DNA of 64,000 nucleotides from Actinoplanes ianthinogenes. GTDB lineage: Bacteria; Actinomycetota; Actinomycetes; Mycobacteriales; Micromonosporaceae. The DNA is taken from positions 2,435,501-2,499,500 of the forward strand of contig NZ_AP023356.1 in assembly GCF_018324205.1 (NCBI RefSeq), read 5' to 3'. Each line of letters begins with the position of its first letter. Positions within the stretch are counted from its first letter, which is position 1. Shown here one piece after another: positions 17,357-27,068 of this stretch. Made by a program: the position numbers and the translations under genes. The notes beneath the pieces were generated by a model. The model was not told the DNA's origin, did not search any database, and was given only the letters and a program-made list of their open reading frames with translations.

Positions 17357-18406
17357 TCAGGGCCGGGCCTCGTAGACGATGTTGAACGGGGTCTCGGCCG
17401 CACGGCGGAACCGGGTGAACCCGGCGTCCGCGGCCAGCCGCCGGATCGGCTCCTCGCCGGCCTGCGCGCCCAGCGAGTAGCCGCCCTCCTGGGAGAGCGC
17501 GTTCGGCACGCACAGGTAGGCGGAGAACGAGTAGTAGACCCGTCCGACCGGGTTCAGGTTGGCCTCGACCGTGTTCCCGGCGGCCGGCTCCACGATCATC
17601 CAGGTGCCGTCCGGGGCCAGCTGGGAGCGCACGTGCCGGGCGGCGCCCAGCGGGTCGCCCATGTCGTGCAGCGCGTCGAACGTGGTGACCAGGTCGTACG
17701 GGCCGCCGGTGAAGGTCTGGGCGCCGGCCGCCTCGAAGGTGACGCGGGAGTCCAGCCCGGCGTCGGCGGCCCGCTTGCGCGCCTGGTCGATCGACCCGGC
17801 GTGCAGGTCCGAGCCGGCGAACGCGGAGGCCGGGTACGCGCTCGCCATCAGCACGGTCGACGCCCCGTGCCCGCAGCCCACGTCCGCGACGCGCGCCCCC
17901 CGTTCCAGGCGCGGCACCACCCCGTCGAGCGCCGGCAGCCAGTCGGTGACCAGGTTGGCGCTGTACCCGGGCCGGAAGAACCGCTCGCACCCGGTGAACA
18001 CGTCCTCGTCGTGCTGGTGCCAGCCCACCCCCTGCCCGGACCGGAACGCGTCCTCGATCCGCGGCTGGGCGCGCAGCGCGCCGAGCGCGAGCTGGAACGC
18101 GCCGGGCGCGAAGATCGGCCCGTCCGGGTCGGTCAGCGCGAACGCCTGCTCCTCGGTGAGCGAGTACCGCCCGGTGGCCGGGTCGTAGGTGACGTAGCCG
18201 CCGGCCGCCTGGCCGCGCAGCCACTCCTCGACGTATCGGGGCGCGGTCCCGGTCCGCTCGGCCAGTTCCTCGGGCAGCGCCGGGCCGGCGGTCAGCCCGC
18301 GGTACAGGCCGAGCCGGTCACCGAGCACCACCCCACCGGCGGCGATGGTGGCGCCCAGGTCGCCGACGAACGTGTGCACGAACTCCATCAGCTTGTTCTC
18401 ATCCAT
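17357..18406 (-). CDS. Class I SAM-dependent methyltransferase with N-terminal winged helix
   Basis: A 349-aa cytoplasmic methyltransferase. Residues about 1-80 form a winged-helix dimerisation-type domain ([22 protein letters not shown]), and the C-terminal half is a Rossmann methyltransferase with motif [13 protein letters not shown], motif [12 protein letters not shown] and motif [18 protein letters not shown]. The layout matches Rv2258c-type actinobacterial proteins and also small-molecule O-methyltransferases. Substrate unknown. Divergent from the LAL regulator at 18504, which is a candidate controller. Confidence 0.85.
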   Translation of the reverse strand: MDENKLMEFVHTFVGDLGATIAAGGVVLGDRLGLYRGLTAGPALPEELAERTGTAPRYVEEWLRGQAAGGYVTYDPATGRYSLTEEQAFALTDPDGPIFAPGAFQLALGALRAQPRIEDAFRSGQGVGWHQHDEDVFTGCERFFRPGYSANLVTDWLPALDGVVPRLERGARVADVGCGHGASTVLMASAYPASAFAGSDLHAGSIDQARKRAADAGLDSRVTFEAAGAQTFTGGPYDLVTTFDALHDMGDPLGAARHVRSQLAPDGTWMIVEPAAGNTVEANLNPVGRVYYSFSAYLCVPNALSQEGGYSLGAQAGEEPIRRLAADAGFTRFRRAAETPFNIVYEARP

Positions 18407-18503
18407 GCACTCGTTTCTACGGACGCGCCGCAGCGGGGAAATCGGTGTCGGCTACCTAGCTCGGCGGCCGGGCCTACCTAAATCCGCATCTAGACTCGCG
18501 CCC

Positions 18504-21047
18504 ATGGCGCTGCTGGAGCGCGACCACGAACTCGCCGAGCTGGCCGCCGCCGCCCGGCGGGCACGCGCCGGGCAGGGCTCGGTCGTGCTGGTCACCGGCG
18601 AGGCCGGGATCGGCAAGTCCAGTGTGGCCGCCGCGGTGCGCTCGGTGCTGCCGGCCGAGGGGCGGCTGCTCACCGGGTGGTGCGACGACCTGGCCACGCC
18701 CCGGGTGCTGGGCCCGCTGCGGGACCTGACCGGCCGGGTCGGCACCGGGCTGACCGCGGCCCTCGCGTCCGGCGACCGGGGCCGGGTGCTGGAGGCGCTC
18801 CGGGCCGAGCTGGACTGGCCGGGGCATCCCACGGTGCTGGTCGTCGAGGACGTGCACTGGGCCGACGAGGCCACCCTGGACGTGCTGCACTTCCTGGTCC
18901 GGCGGATCGCCACGCTGCCGGTGGTGCTGGTGCTGACCTACCGGGACGACGAGGTGGACGCCGGGCACCACCTGCACCAGGTGCTCGCGAGGGCGGCCCC
19001 GGTGCACCGGCTGCCGCTGTCCCGGCTCTCGGCGGACGCGGTCAAGGCCCTGGTCGGCGACCACGGGCTGGACGCCGAGCGGGTCTTCTCGGTCACCGCG
19101 GGCAACCCGTTCTTCGTCACCGAGGTGCTCGGCGCGGGCGACGCGGAGGCGGTGCCGGCCACCGTGACCGAGGCGGTGCACGCCCGGCTGCTGGGGCTCG
19201 ACGACGGCTGCCGGGCGGCGCTGGGGACGCTCGCGGTGGTGCCGAACGCGGTGGAGCGGTGGCTGGTCGAGGCGGTGGTGCCGGGCGGGCTGGGCACGCT
19301 GGCCGAGGCGGAGCGGCGCGGGCTGCTGCTGGTGGCACCGGGACGGGTGGCGTTCCGGCACGAGCTGACCCGGCGGGCCGTGGTGGCGGTGCTCACGGCG
19401 TACGAAAAGATCGTGGCGAACCAGAGGGTGGTCGCCGCCCTCCGCGACCGCGGCGGGGTTGACCTGTCGCGGCTGGTACACCACGCGGCCGAGGCCGGGG
19501 ACGACGATCTGATCATCCGGTGGGCGCCGGCCGCCGCGGCCGAGGCGGCCGGGGCCGGCGCGCATCGCGAGGCGGCGGCGCACTACCGGCTCGCGCTGGA
19601 CCGGGCCGCGGCCTTCCCGCCGGGTCCGCGAGCGGACCTGCTGGAGGGGTACGCCGAGGAGCTCTACCTGCTGGCCGACGCGTCCCGGGCGGTGACCGAG
19701 CAGCGTGCCGCCCTGGCGCTGCGCCGGGAACTGGCCGATCCGGCCGCGCTCGGGCTGGCCCTGCGCCGGCTGTCCCGGCTGCACTGGTGGGCCGGCGAGC
19801 GACCGGAGGCGGAGCGGTGCGCGGACGAGGCGGTGTCGGTGCTGGCCGCCGCGGGCGACCCGGCCGCGCTCGCCTTCGGCCTCAGCAACCAGGCCCAGCT
19901 GCACGTGCTCAACGGGCAGGCGGCCGAGGCGATCGAGGCCGGCGACCGGGCGATCGCGCTGGCCCGCTCGGCCGGCGCGGACGGGGTGCTGGCGCACGCG
20001 CTGAACAACGTCGGGTTCGCCCGCTGGGAGGCCGGCGAGCCGGACCGGGGCCGGGCGCTGCTGGACGAGAGCCTGGCCGTGGCACTGGCCGCCCGCGAGG
20101 TCGACCACGCCGCCCGCGCCTACACGAACATCTCCTGGATGCTGATCGACTATCTGCGCATCGGCGAGGCCGCGGGGGTGCTGACCGAGGCGATCGACTA
20201 CTGCGAGCGCAACGAGGTGCTGGGCTTCCTGCGCTACCTGCACCTGGGCCGGGGCCGGTTGCACCTGGCCCGCGCCGAGTGGGCGGACGCCGAGCGCGAG
20301 GCCGCCTGGGCGCTCGACGCGCCGCCCAACATGCGCTGCACGGCGCTGGTCGTGCAGGGACTGGCCCGGCTGCGCAGCGGCCGTCCGGGCGCCGAGGCGC
20401 TGATCGGCGAGGCCTGGTCGGTGGCCCTCACGATCGGTGAGGCGCAGCGGGTCGGCCCGGCCGGCGCGGCCATGGCGGAGGCGGCCTGGTTGCGCGGTGA
20501 CCACACGGCCGCGGCCCGGCTCGCGCCGGCCTATCGGCCGGTCTTCCGCGAGGAGGGCTTCGGCTACTGGCTGCTGCGGCTCGGCGCGGCGGTCCCGCTG
20601 CCGGAGAAATCGCACTTCTACCGGCTCCAGACCGACGGTGCGGTCCGGGCGGCGGCCGCCGGGTGGATCACAACCGGTTTCCGGTACGAAGCAGCCGTCG
20701 CTCTCAGTCACAGCGACGACCCGGCCGACCTGCTCGCCGCGGTGGCCGACCTGGACGCGATGGGCGCCGTCCCGCTGGCCCGGCGGCTGCGGCAGCGACT
20801 GCGCGACCGCGGGGTCACCGGGGTCCCGCGCGGCCCCCGCCCGGCCACCCGGGACAACCCGGCCGGGCTGACCGGGCGGCAGCTGGAGGTGTTGCGCCTG
20901 CTCGCGGCCGGGCACAGCAACCCGGAGATCGCCACCGAGCTGGTCCTGTCGGTCCGCACCGTCGACGCCCACGTGGCCGCGGTGCTGGCCAAGCTGGGTG
21001 TGCGCGACCGCCGGGAGGCGGTCACGTGGTACCGGCACCGCTCCTGA
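18504..21047 (+). CDS. LAL-type LuxR transcriptional regulator with AAA ATPase domain
   Basis: An 847-aa large ATP-binding LuxR-family regulator. Walker A GEAGIGKS is at residues 32-39 and Walker [13 protein letters not shown] at 111-122. A long tetratricopeptide-like helical region fills the middle, and a C-terminal LuxR helix-turn-helix ([20 protein letters not shown], then [17 protein letters not shown]) binds DNA. Such proteins are pathway-specific activators, often of secondary metabolism or sugar use. The ATG at 18504 has no clear Shine-Dalgarno and may be leaderless. Divergent from the methyltransferase. Confidence 0.9.
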   Translation: MALLERDHELAELAAAARRARAGQGSVVLVTGEAGIGKSSVAAAVRSVLPAEGRLLTGWCDDLATPRVLGPLRDLTGRVGTGLTAALASGDRGRVLEALRAELDWPGHPTVLVVEDVHWADEATLDVLHFLVRRIATLPVVLVLTYRDDEVDAGHHLHQVLARAAPVHRLPLSRLSADAVKALVGDHGLDAERVFSVTAGNPFFVTEVLGAGDAEAVPATVTEAVHARLLGLDDGCRAALGTLAVVPNAVERWLVEAVVPGGLGTLAEAERRGLLLVAPGRVAFRHELTRRAVVAVLTAYEKIVANQRVVAALRDRGGVDLSRLVHHAAEAGDDDLIIRWAPAAAAEAAGAGAHREAAAHYRLALDRAAAFPPGPRADLLEGYAEELYLLADASRAVTEQRAALALRRELADPAALGLALRRLSRLHWWAGERPEAERCADEAVSVLAAAGDPAALAFGLSNQAQLHVLNGQAAEAIEAGDRAIALARSAGADGVLAHALNNVGFARWEAGEPDRGRALLDESLAVALAAREVDHAARAYTNISWMLIDYLRIGEAAGVLTEAIDYCERNEVLGFLRYLHLGRGRLHLARAEWADAEREAAWALDAPPNMRCTALVVQGLARLRSGRPGAEALIGEAWSVALTIGEAQRVGPAGAAMAEAAWLRGDHTAAARLAPAYRPVFREEGFGYWLLRLGAAVPLPEKSHFYRLQTDGAVRAAAAGWITTGFRYEAAVALSHSDDPADLLAAVADLDAMGAVPLARRLRQRLRDRGVTGVPRGPRPATRDNPAGLTGRQLEVLRLLAAGHSNPEIATELVLSVRTVDAHVAAVLAKLGVRDRREAVTWYRHRS

Positions 21048-21060
21048 GACACTTTCCGGC

Positions 21061-21723
21061 GTGCGGGAAGTGGTCGACGGAGTCTTCGAGCTCCGCCTCG
21101 GAATCGTCAATGTGCACCTGGTCGTCACGGACGACGGGCTGGTCCTGGTCGACACCGGACTGCCCCGCCAGGCACCGGTGATCGAGCGCGCGCTCAAGGG
21201 CGTCGGCCGGTCGCTCGGCGAGGTGCGGGCCATCCTGCTCACCCACCACCACCCCGACCACGCGGGCAGCGCGGCCGACCTGCGCGCCCGGACCGGCGCC
21301 ACGCTGGTCGCGCACGGCGCCGAGGCGTTCCACGTGGCCGGCTCGGAGCAGGCGCCGGAGCCGGAGGGCCGGCTGCGGCGCTTCCTGTTCCGCCGGCTCG
21401 CCAAGGTCGAGCCGACCAAGGTAGACAAGGTGGTCGGTGACGGCGCCGAGCCGGTGCCCGGGTTCACCGCGCTGCACACGCCCGGGCACACCCGCGGGCA
21501 CCTGTCGTTCCTGCTGGACCGGGCCGGCGGGGTGCTGTTCGCCGGGGACGCCGCGACCGTTGCGGACGGCCGGGTGACCGCCCCGCGGGCCGCCGAGGAC
21601 CCGGCGCGGGCTGCGGAAAGTCTGGCCCGGCTGGCCGAGCGCGACTTCGGGCACGCGGTCTTCGGGCACGGCCGGCCGATCTCCGGCGGGGCGGCGGCGC
21701 GCTTCCGGGAGGCGGCGACCTGA
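21061..21723 (+). CDS. Metallo-beta-lactamase fold hydrolase
   Basis: A 220-aa MBL-fold protein. The metal motif is HHHPDHAGS (His62-x-His64-x-Asp66-His67), followed by HTPGHTRGHLSF, the metal-bridging Asp in FAGDAA and the last His in FGHGRPI. It is expected to be a cytoplasmic di-zinc or iron hydrolase, for example of thioesters, phosphodiesters or lactones; the substrate is not apparent. GTG start at 21061, 13 bp after the LAL regulator stop, suggesting co-transcription. Confidence 0.88.
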   Translation: MREVVDGVFELRLGIVNVHLVVTDDGLVLVDTGLPRQAPVIERALKGVGRSLGEVRAILLTHHHPDHAGSAADLRARTGATLVAHGAEAFHVAGSEQAPEPEGRLRRFLFRRLAKVEPTKVDKVVGDGAEPVPGFTALHTPGHTRGHLSFLLDRAGGVLFAGDAATVADGRVTAPRAAEDPARAAESLARLAERDFGHAVFGHGRPISGGAAARFREAAT

Positions 21724-21792
21724 CGGTCCGGCGACAATGGGCCTGTGGCGCATCACTATCCTCATGCGTCACGGTCGATCAAAGGGGGCGTG

Positions 21793-22131
21793 ATGGGCTC
21801 GCTCGGCAGGGGTGTCCGCGGTCTGGCCTCCGTGATGGTGGCGGTCGGCGTGATCGGATCGGTCGGGTCCGGGATCGTCCTGCTGGTCACCCTGCTGGTG
21901 GCCAAGGACCGGGCCGATCTCGCCGGGCACGCCTTCGTCTTCTCCGGCCAGGTGCTCTGCGTCGGCGCGGTGCTGTTCGGCGCTGCGCGCCTGCTCGAGG
22001 GGAGGAGAGTGGCGCACGGCGACCCCGAGACCGAGGAGTCCGAGCCGGCCGAGTCCCTGGTCCTCCTGACCGGACCCGACCGGCAGCCGGAACCGGATGC
22101 GGCCCGGTCACCGCGCGGGCCGCTCGGCTAG
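21793..22131 (+). CDS. Small two-helix membrane protein
   Basis: A 112-aa protein with two transmembrane segments (about residues 12-37 and 47-66) and a hydrophilic acidic C-terminal tail of about 45 residues. ATG at 21793 has AAAGGGGG upstream; an in-frame GTG at 21745 would add 16 residues. The 3' end overlaps the response regulator gene tail to tail by 4 bp. No family recognised. Confidence 0.6.
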   Translation: MGSLGRGVRGLASVMVAVGVIGSVGSGIVLLVTLLVAKDRADLAGHAFVFSGQVLCVGAVLFGAARLLEGRRVAHGDPETEESEPAESLVLLTGPDRQPEPDAARSPRGPLG

Positions 22132-22769
22132 CCTCGCTCCTCGCGGCCCAGCAGGCCGCGTTCGAAGGCCGCGGCGACGGCGGCGGCCCGGTCGCGGACA
22201 CCCAATTTCGCGTACGCGTGCAGCAGATGCGTCTTCACCGTCGCCTCGCTGATGAACAGCTTCCCGGCCGTCTCCCGGTTGCTGCACCCCCGCGCGATCA
22301 GGGTCAGCACCTCCAGCTCCCGCTGGCTCAACGGCTCCTTCTCCCCGGCCGGCGCCCGCAGCCGCCCCATCAGCCGCCCCGCCACCGACGGCGACAGCAC
22401 CGACTCCCCGCGGTGGGCGGCCACCACCGCCCGGAACAGCTCCTCGCGCGGCGCGTCCTTGAGCAGGTAACCGGTCGCCCCGGCCTTGACCGCCGGCAGC
22501 ACGTCGCGGTCGGTGTCGAACGTGGTGAGGACCAGCACCCGGGCCGGCGACCCCGCCGCCTTGAGCGCCCGGATGGTGCTCACCCCGTCCAGCACCGGCA
22601 TCCGCAGGTCCATCAGGATCACGTCCGGGCCGACCGTGGCGGCCACCGCGAGCGCCTCCTGCCCGTTCCCCGCCTCGCCCAGCACGGTGAACCGGTCGTC
22701 CCCGCTGAAGATGCCGCGCAGCCCGTCCCGGACCACCGGGTGGTCGTCGACGATGAGCAGCCCGATCAC
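22128..22769 (-). CDS. NarL/FixJ-type response regulator
   Basis: A 213-aa two-component regulator: receiver domain with acidic pocket Asp8/Asp9 and phospho-acceptor Asp54 (VILMDLRMP), then a LuxR-type DNA-binding domain (LSQRELEVLTLIARGCSNRE, TVKTHLLHAYAKLGV). It starts within the stop of the histidine kinase gene (ATGA overlap) and is the last gene of a four-gene minus-strand operon with an ABC exporter, the probable regulatory target. Confidence 0.93.
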   Translation of the reverse strand: MIGLLIVDDHPVVRDGLRGIFSGDDRFTVLGEAGNGQEALAVAATVGPDVILMDLRMPVLDGVSTIRALKAAGSPARVLVLTTFDTDRDVLPAVKAGATGYLLKDAPREELFRAVVAAHRGESVLSPSVAGRLMGRLRAPAGEKEPLSQRELEVLTLIARGCSNRETAGKLFISEATVKTHLLHAYAKLGVRDRAAAVAAAFERGLLGREERG

Positions 22770-24028
22770 CCGGCACCCCCGAGCCCGATCGCCGGGACGC
22801 AGACCGACAGCGCGGTGCCGCCGCCCGGTTCCGACTCGACCTCCAGGGAGCCGGCGATCCGGACGAGCCGCTCACGGATCCCGCCCAGCCCGAACCCGCC
22901 GCTCTCGGTCAGCTCCCGTGGCTCGTCCGGGTCGAAGCCGTCGCCGTCGTCGCGGACGTCCAAGGTCACCATGTCCTCCATGTAGCAGAGCGTCAGTCCG
23001 ACCCGGTCGGCGTTGGCGTGCCGGGCGACGTTGGCCAGCGCCTCCTGGGCCGTCCGCAGGAGGGTCGTCTCGATCTCCGGAAGCAACCGCCGCGCGGGGC
23101 CGGTGGTGATCAGGTCGGCACGGACGCCGTGCAGACCGGACCAGCTCTCGACCACCTCGCCGAGCGCGTCCGGCAGTCCCGCGTCGTCCAGGTGGTGCGG
23201 GCGCAGCGCCCGCACCGACCGGCGGGCCTCGGTCAGGCTCTCCCGGGCCAGGCGTTTCGCCGCGGCCAGGTGCCGGTCCCGCTCGCCGGGGTGCGCCTCG
23301 GCGGCCTCCAGCTGGGTGACGATGCCGGTCAGGCCCTGGGCCAGCACGTCGTGGATCTCCCCGGCCATCCGCTGCCGCTCGTCCAGCACGCCCGCCTCCC
23401 GCGCCTGGGCCAGCAGCTGGGCGTGCAGGCCGGCGTTCTCCCTGAGGGCCGTCTCCAGCTTCGCGTTCGCCTCGGCGAGCGCGTCGATGATCTCGTTGCG
23501 ACGGATCGCCGTGAGCTCCTTGACGCTCTCCATCCGGGTCATCGCGATGGAGATGCCGGCGTTGCAGAGGAACAGGAAGCCGAAGAGGGCCGCGCCGCCG
23601 CCGGTCCGCAGGGTCGCGAACCCGCCGGACTGGGAGGCCGCGGTGACGAACGCGACCGACGCCGCGCCGAGCAGCCGCCACCAGCCGGGCAGCGTGTAGA
23701 CGGTGAAGAGGTAGCCGGTCCAGACGAAGAAGCCGTAGAGCGGGTGGCACCACACCAGCAGCGCGGCCAGGCCGATGAAGACCGCGAAGAACAGCACCGA
23801 CACCGCCGGGTGCCGCTTGCCGGCGGCCGGCGCCAGGCGCCAGATCCCGAGCAGCGTGGCCGTGGCGGCGGCGACCGCGAAGGTGGTCGGCAGCGACTGC
23901 ATCGGCAGCGGGATGGACCGGGTCACCACCGCCAGCAGGGTCGAGGCGGCCAGCAGGCCACCGGCCACGCCGAGCAGGCGGTGCTCGCTCCAGTCGGTGC
24001 GCACCGCGCTCCCGGTCCTGCCGTCCAT
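22766..24028 (-). CDS. Sensor histidine kinase (HisKA_3 / DesK-NarX type)
   Basis: A 420-aa membrane sensor kinase. About five or six N-terminal transmembrane helices (residues ~18-165) are followed by a coiled-coil linker, the dimerisation motif ERQRMAGEIHDVLAQGLTGI with phospho-acceptor His226, and a HATPase with TAQEALANVARHA (N box) and VRDDGDGFDP (G1). No extracellular sensing domain is visible, so it probably senses the membrane. The ATG at 24028 has GGGGAGGC upstream. Coupled to the response regulator and 32 bp downstream of the ABC permease gene. Confidence 0.92.
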   Translation of the reverse strand: MDGRTGSAVRTDWSEHRLLGVAGGLLAASTLLAVVTRSIPLPMQSLPTTFAVAAATATLLGIWRLAPAAGKRHPAVSVLFFAVFIGLAALLVWCHPLYGFFVWTGYLFTVYTLPGWWRLLGAASVAFVTAASQSGGFATLRTGGGAALFGFLFLCNAGISIAMTRMESVKELTAIRRNEIIDALAEANAKLETALRENAGLHAQLLAQAREAGVLDERQRMAGEIHDVLAQGLTGIVTQLEAAEAHPGERDRHLAAAKRLARESLTEARRSVRALRPHHLDDAGLPDALGEVVESWSGLHGVRADLITTGPARRLLPEIETTLLRTAQEALANVARHANADRVGLTLCYMEDMVTLDVRDDGDGFDPDEPRELTESGGFGLGGIRERLVRIAGSLEVESEPGGGTALSVCVPAIGLGGAG

Positions 24029-24060
24029 CGATGCCTCCCCGGTCGTCCGAGCCCAGTCTT

Positions 24061-24801
24061 TCAGGTCCAGCGGAACAGGCGCGCGGCGCCGAGTCCGAAC
24101 AGGACCAGATAGCCGAGCAGCACGACCGAGGAGAGCGCGTTCGGCCAGCTGCCGCCCATCGCCTCGTGCAGGGCCCGCTCGCCGGCGCCCAGCGGCGTGT
24201 AGTCGCCGATCCGCTGCACGACGTCCGGCATGAACTCGCGGGGCAGCCACAGGCCGGCGAAGAACATCGACGGGAAGAAGAGCAGGGTGCCGATCGCGTT
24301 GCCGGCCTTGCCGCTCGGCGCCACGGCCGCGATCAGCAGCCCGATCGCGAACACGCCGGCCGCGGTGAGCAGGAACGCGAGCAGGAACCCCAGGAGGTTG
24401 CCGGCCGGCGGGACGTCGAAGGCCAGGTAGCCGACCGCGACGCAGAGCACGGACGAGGCGAGGGCGATCAGCACCATCGCGGTCAGCTGGGCGCCGAGCA
24501 GCGTGATCGGCCGGACCGGGGTGGTGGCGAAGCGGCGCAGCACCCCGCGCTCCCGGTACGTGGCCAGCGCCATGGGCATGCTCTGCAGACCCACCATCGC
24601 CAGGCTCAGCGCGATCGCGATGCCGACGTAGACGTCGATGGTGCGGGCGCCGCCGAGCTCCGGGGACGGCTCGCGGAACGCCGGGATGCAGCCCAGGATG
24701 ACGACCAGGATGGTCGGGAAGAGCAGGGCGAAGAAGACCGCGACCGGCTCGCGCAGGTACAGCTTGAGCTCGGTCCGGGTGAGCTTGACGAAGACGTTCA
24801 T
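24061..24801 (-). CDS. ABC-2 type transporter permease
   Basis: A 246-aa integral membrane protein with six transmembrane helices in the ABC-2 arrangement and the conserved element FFPSMFFAGLWLPREFMPDVVQ in the fourth/fifth helix region. It forms an exporter with the ATP-binding protein encoded just upstream. The ATG at 24801 has AGGAG 6 bases upstream, and that sequence lies in the end of the ATPase gene; a GTG at 24807 overlapping the ATPase stop is the alternative start. Confidence 0.9.
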   Translation of the reverse strand: MNVFVKLTRTELKLYLREPVAVFFALLFPTILVVILGCIPAFREPSPELGGARTIDVYVGIAIALSLAMVGLQSMPMALATYRERGVLRRFATTPVRPITLLGAQLTAMVLIALASSVLCVAVGYLAFDVPPAGNLLGFLLAFLLTAAGVFAIGLLIAAVAPSGKAGNAIGTLLFFPSMFFAGLWLPREFMPDVVQRIGDYTPLGAGERALHEAMGGSWPNALSSVVLLGYLVLFGLGAARLFRWT

Positions 24802-24803
24802 GG

Positions 24804-25706
24804 TCACTCCTGGGTCCCGTTGCCGGTCAGGCGGACGAAGGCGTCGTCGAGGCTGGCCTGCTCGACGCGCAGGTCACCGGCGACGATCCGGTGGACGGCG
24901 AGCACCGAGGTGACCGCGTAGAGCAGGTTGCCGGCGCCGGCCACCTCGACCAGGTCGCCGTGGCGCCGCACCTCGCGCACCTCGGGCAGGACGGTGAGCA
25001 GGGCGTCGTCCAGCGGAGCCGATGGGCGGAACCGGATGACCTGCTCGGTCTGGGTCCGCTCGACCAGGCCGGCCGGGGTGTCCAGGGCGACCACCGCGCC
25101 CTTGTCGATCACCGCGATCCGGTCGCAGAGCCGCTCGGCCTCCTCCATGAAGTGGGTGACCAGCACGACGGTGACGCCACGGTCCCGGACCGACTCGATC
25201 AGGCCCCAGGTGTCCCGGCGGGCCTGCGGGTCCAGGCCGGTGGTCAGCTCGTCCAGGACGGCGATCCGCGGGTTGCCGATCAGCGCGAGCGCGATCGAGA
25301 GGCGTTGTTTCTGACCACCGGAGAGCTTTCCGTACGCCGTGCGCAGCTTCCCGTCCAGGCCCAGCTCCCCGGCGAGCTCGCGCCAGCCGCGCGGCGCCCG
25401 GTAGAACGCGCTGTAGAGCTCCAGCGCCTCGCGTACCGTCAATTTCTCCTGGAGCTGGGACTCCTGGAGTTGCACGCCGACCTCGGCCCGCAGCGAGGGA
25501 TCGCGCGGAGCGCGGCCCAGCACGCGGATCGTGCCGCCGTCCGGGGCCCGCAGGCCGGCGACGCACTCGACGGTGGTCGTCTTGCCGGCGCCGTTCGGTC
25601 CCAGGATGCCGAAGATCTCGCCGTCCTCGACGGCGAGCGACACGTCGCGGACCGCGACGGTGTCCCCGTAACGCTTGGTGAGGTTGCTGACCTCGATGAC
25701 TGCCAT
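24804..25706 (-). CDS. ABC transporter ATP-binding protein (DrrA-like)
   Basis: A 300-aa ABC ATPase of the drug-export class. Walker A GPNGAGKT (residues 36-43), Q-loop VGVQLQESQLQ, signature LSGGQKQR, Walker B IAVLDELTTGLD and the switch His in VLVTHFMEEAE are all present, with a C-terminal domain of about 80 residues. With the ABC-2 permease it would export lipids, peptides or antibiotics. First gene of the ABC-permease-kinase-regulator operon, an arrangement typical of self-induced export or cell-envelope stress modules. Confidence 0.93.
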   Translation of the reverse strand: MAVIEVSNLTKRYGDTVAVRDVSLAVEDGEIFGILGPNGAGKTTTVECVAGLRAPDGGTIRVLGRAPRDPSLRAEVGVQLQESQLQEKLTVREALELYSAFYRAPRGWRELAGELGLDGKLRTAYGKLSGGQKQRLSIALALIGNPRIAVLDELTTGLDPQARRDTWGLIESVRDRGVTVVLVTHFMEEAERLCDRIAVIDKGAVVALDTPAGLVERTQTEQVIRFRPSAPLDDALLTVLPEVREVRRHGDLVEVAGAGNLLYAVTSVLAVHRIVAGDLRVEQASLDDAFVRLTGNGTQE

Positions 25707-25761
25707 GCGTCCAGCGTCACGGATCGCCCGGGGTGCCCGAATCGACCAGCGAGCGATCGTC

Positions 25762-25785
25762 GCCATCCACCAACCGGTGGATGGC
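25762..25785 (-). terminator. Hairpin terminator after the glycosyltransferase
   Basis: A 10-bp stem GCCATCCACC/GGTGGATGGC with a 4-nt loop lies 10 bases beyond the stop of the glycosyltransferase gene on the minus strand. Confidence 0.6.
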
Positions 25786-25794
25786 CGCCTACGA

Positions 25795-26985
25795 CTACCC
25801 CACCGCCTCCGGCTCGGCGCTGGTCCGGCGCAGGCCGGTCACCGCCGAGTAGACCGAGCCGATCTGGGCGGCGACGCGCTTCCAGGAGTACGCCTGCCGG
25901 GCCCGGTCCAGCGCCGCCGTGGCGTACGTGAAACGCCGCACCTTGTCGTTGATCAGGCGGCGGACCGCGCCGCCGAGCGCCCGCGGGTCCCGGGCCGGCA
26001 CCAGGTCACCGGTCAGGCCGTCGACCACGGTCTCGGTCAGCCCGCCCACCGCGGTCCCGACGATCGGCACGCCGCAGGCCATCGCCTCCAGCGCGGACCG
26101 CTCGAACTGCTCCTGCCAGGGCGCGGCGACCAGCAGGTCGGCGGAGCGATACCAGCTCGGCATGTCCCGGTGCGGGACCGCGCCGACCAGCCGGAGCCGG
26201 TCGGCGACCTGGAACCGCTCGGCGAGCGCGCGCAGCGACTTGGCGCCCGGGTCGGCGGTGAGCTGGTCGGCCGGCGGGCCGCCGACCACCACCACCTCGG
26301 CGCCGGGGACGTAGCGCATCGCCTGGATGACGTCGCCGAAGCCCTTGTGCTCGACCAGCTTGCCGACCGAGAGGATGCGCGGCCGCTCCGGGTCGCGCGG
26401 CACGGCCGGGCCCTCCGGAGTGAACCGCTGGCTGTCCACGCCGGCCGGGACCACGGTCAGCTGGGCCCGGGGCACCCCGATCCGGACCAGGCCGAGCACC
26501 TCGTCCTGGCTCTGCGCGACCACCCGGTCGACGGCCCGGCCGAGCGCCCGCTCGTAACCGGTGCGGGACGGTCCGGCGCGGTACGGGTCGATCGCGCCGA
26601 TCTCGTGGAACGACTGCACCACCGGGATGTCGATCTGCTTGGCGGCGGTCACCGCGGCCAGGCCGCTGGTCCAGAAGTGCGCGTGCGCCACGTCCGGCGT
26701 CCAGCCGTCGCCCCGCCACTGCTCGCTGAGCAGCCGGGCGAACTCCGCCATGTGCGGCAGCAGCTCCTCGTCCGGCAGCGGGCGCGCCGGGCCGGCCGGC
26801 ACGTGCACCACCCGCACCCCGTCGGCGACCGGAACGACCTCGGCCACGTCCGGATCGGTGCGGCGGGTGTAGACCCGCACCTCGTGCCCGAGATCGGCGA
26901 GCGCGGTGGACAGGTCGGCGACGTGGGCGTGCTGGTCGCCCACGCCGAGCGGGCTGGCGTGCTCGGAGATCATCGCAATGCGCAC
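25795..26985 (-). CDS. GT4-family glycosyltransferase
   Basis: A 396-aa GT-B fold glycosyltransferase. The N-terminal domain shows MISEHASPLGVGDQHAHVADL, and the C-terminal donor-binding domain has LSVGKLVEHKGFGDVIQAM and the family motif PWQEQFERSALEAMACGVPIVGT with the two conserved glutamates spaced eight residues apart. It transfers an NDP-sugar to an unknown acceptor, probably in surface glycan or metabolite synthesis. The GTG at 26985 has GAGGAG 9 bases upstream, which decides it over an upstream ATG at 27015. Stands alone. Confidence 0.9.
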   Translation of the reverse strand: MRIAMISEHASPLGVGDQHAHVADLSTALADLGHEVRVYTRRTDPDVAEVVPVADGVRVVHVPAGPARPLPDEELLPHMAEFARLLSEQWRGDGWTPDVAHAHFWTSGLAAVTAAKQIDIPVVQSFHEIGAIDPYRAGPSRTGYERALGRAVDRVVAQSQDEVLGLVRIGVPRAQLTVVPAGVDSQRFTPEGPAVPRDPERPRILSVGKLVEHKGFGDVIQAMRYVPGAEVVVVGGPPADQLTADPGAKSLRALAERFQVADRLRLVGAVPHRDMPSWYRSADLLVAAPWQEQFERSALEAMACGVPIVGTAVGGLTETVVDGLTGDLVPARDPRALGGAVRRLINDKVRRFTYATAALDRARQAYSWKRVAAQIGSVYSAVTGLRRTSAEPEAVG

Positions 26986-27068
26986 GGGCGGGCTCTCCTC
27001 AGCGGGCGAAGGCAAGCGGTGACAACGGCAGATGTCGTTGCCCGTCGACCTCCAGCGTAAACATCCGG

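Noticed and set aside
18474..21737. 1087-aa minus-strand open frame
   Set aside because: Antisense to the LAL regulator and the MBL hydrolase, low-complexity composition, no motifs.
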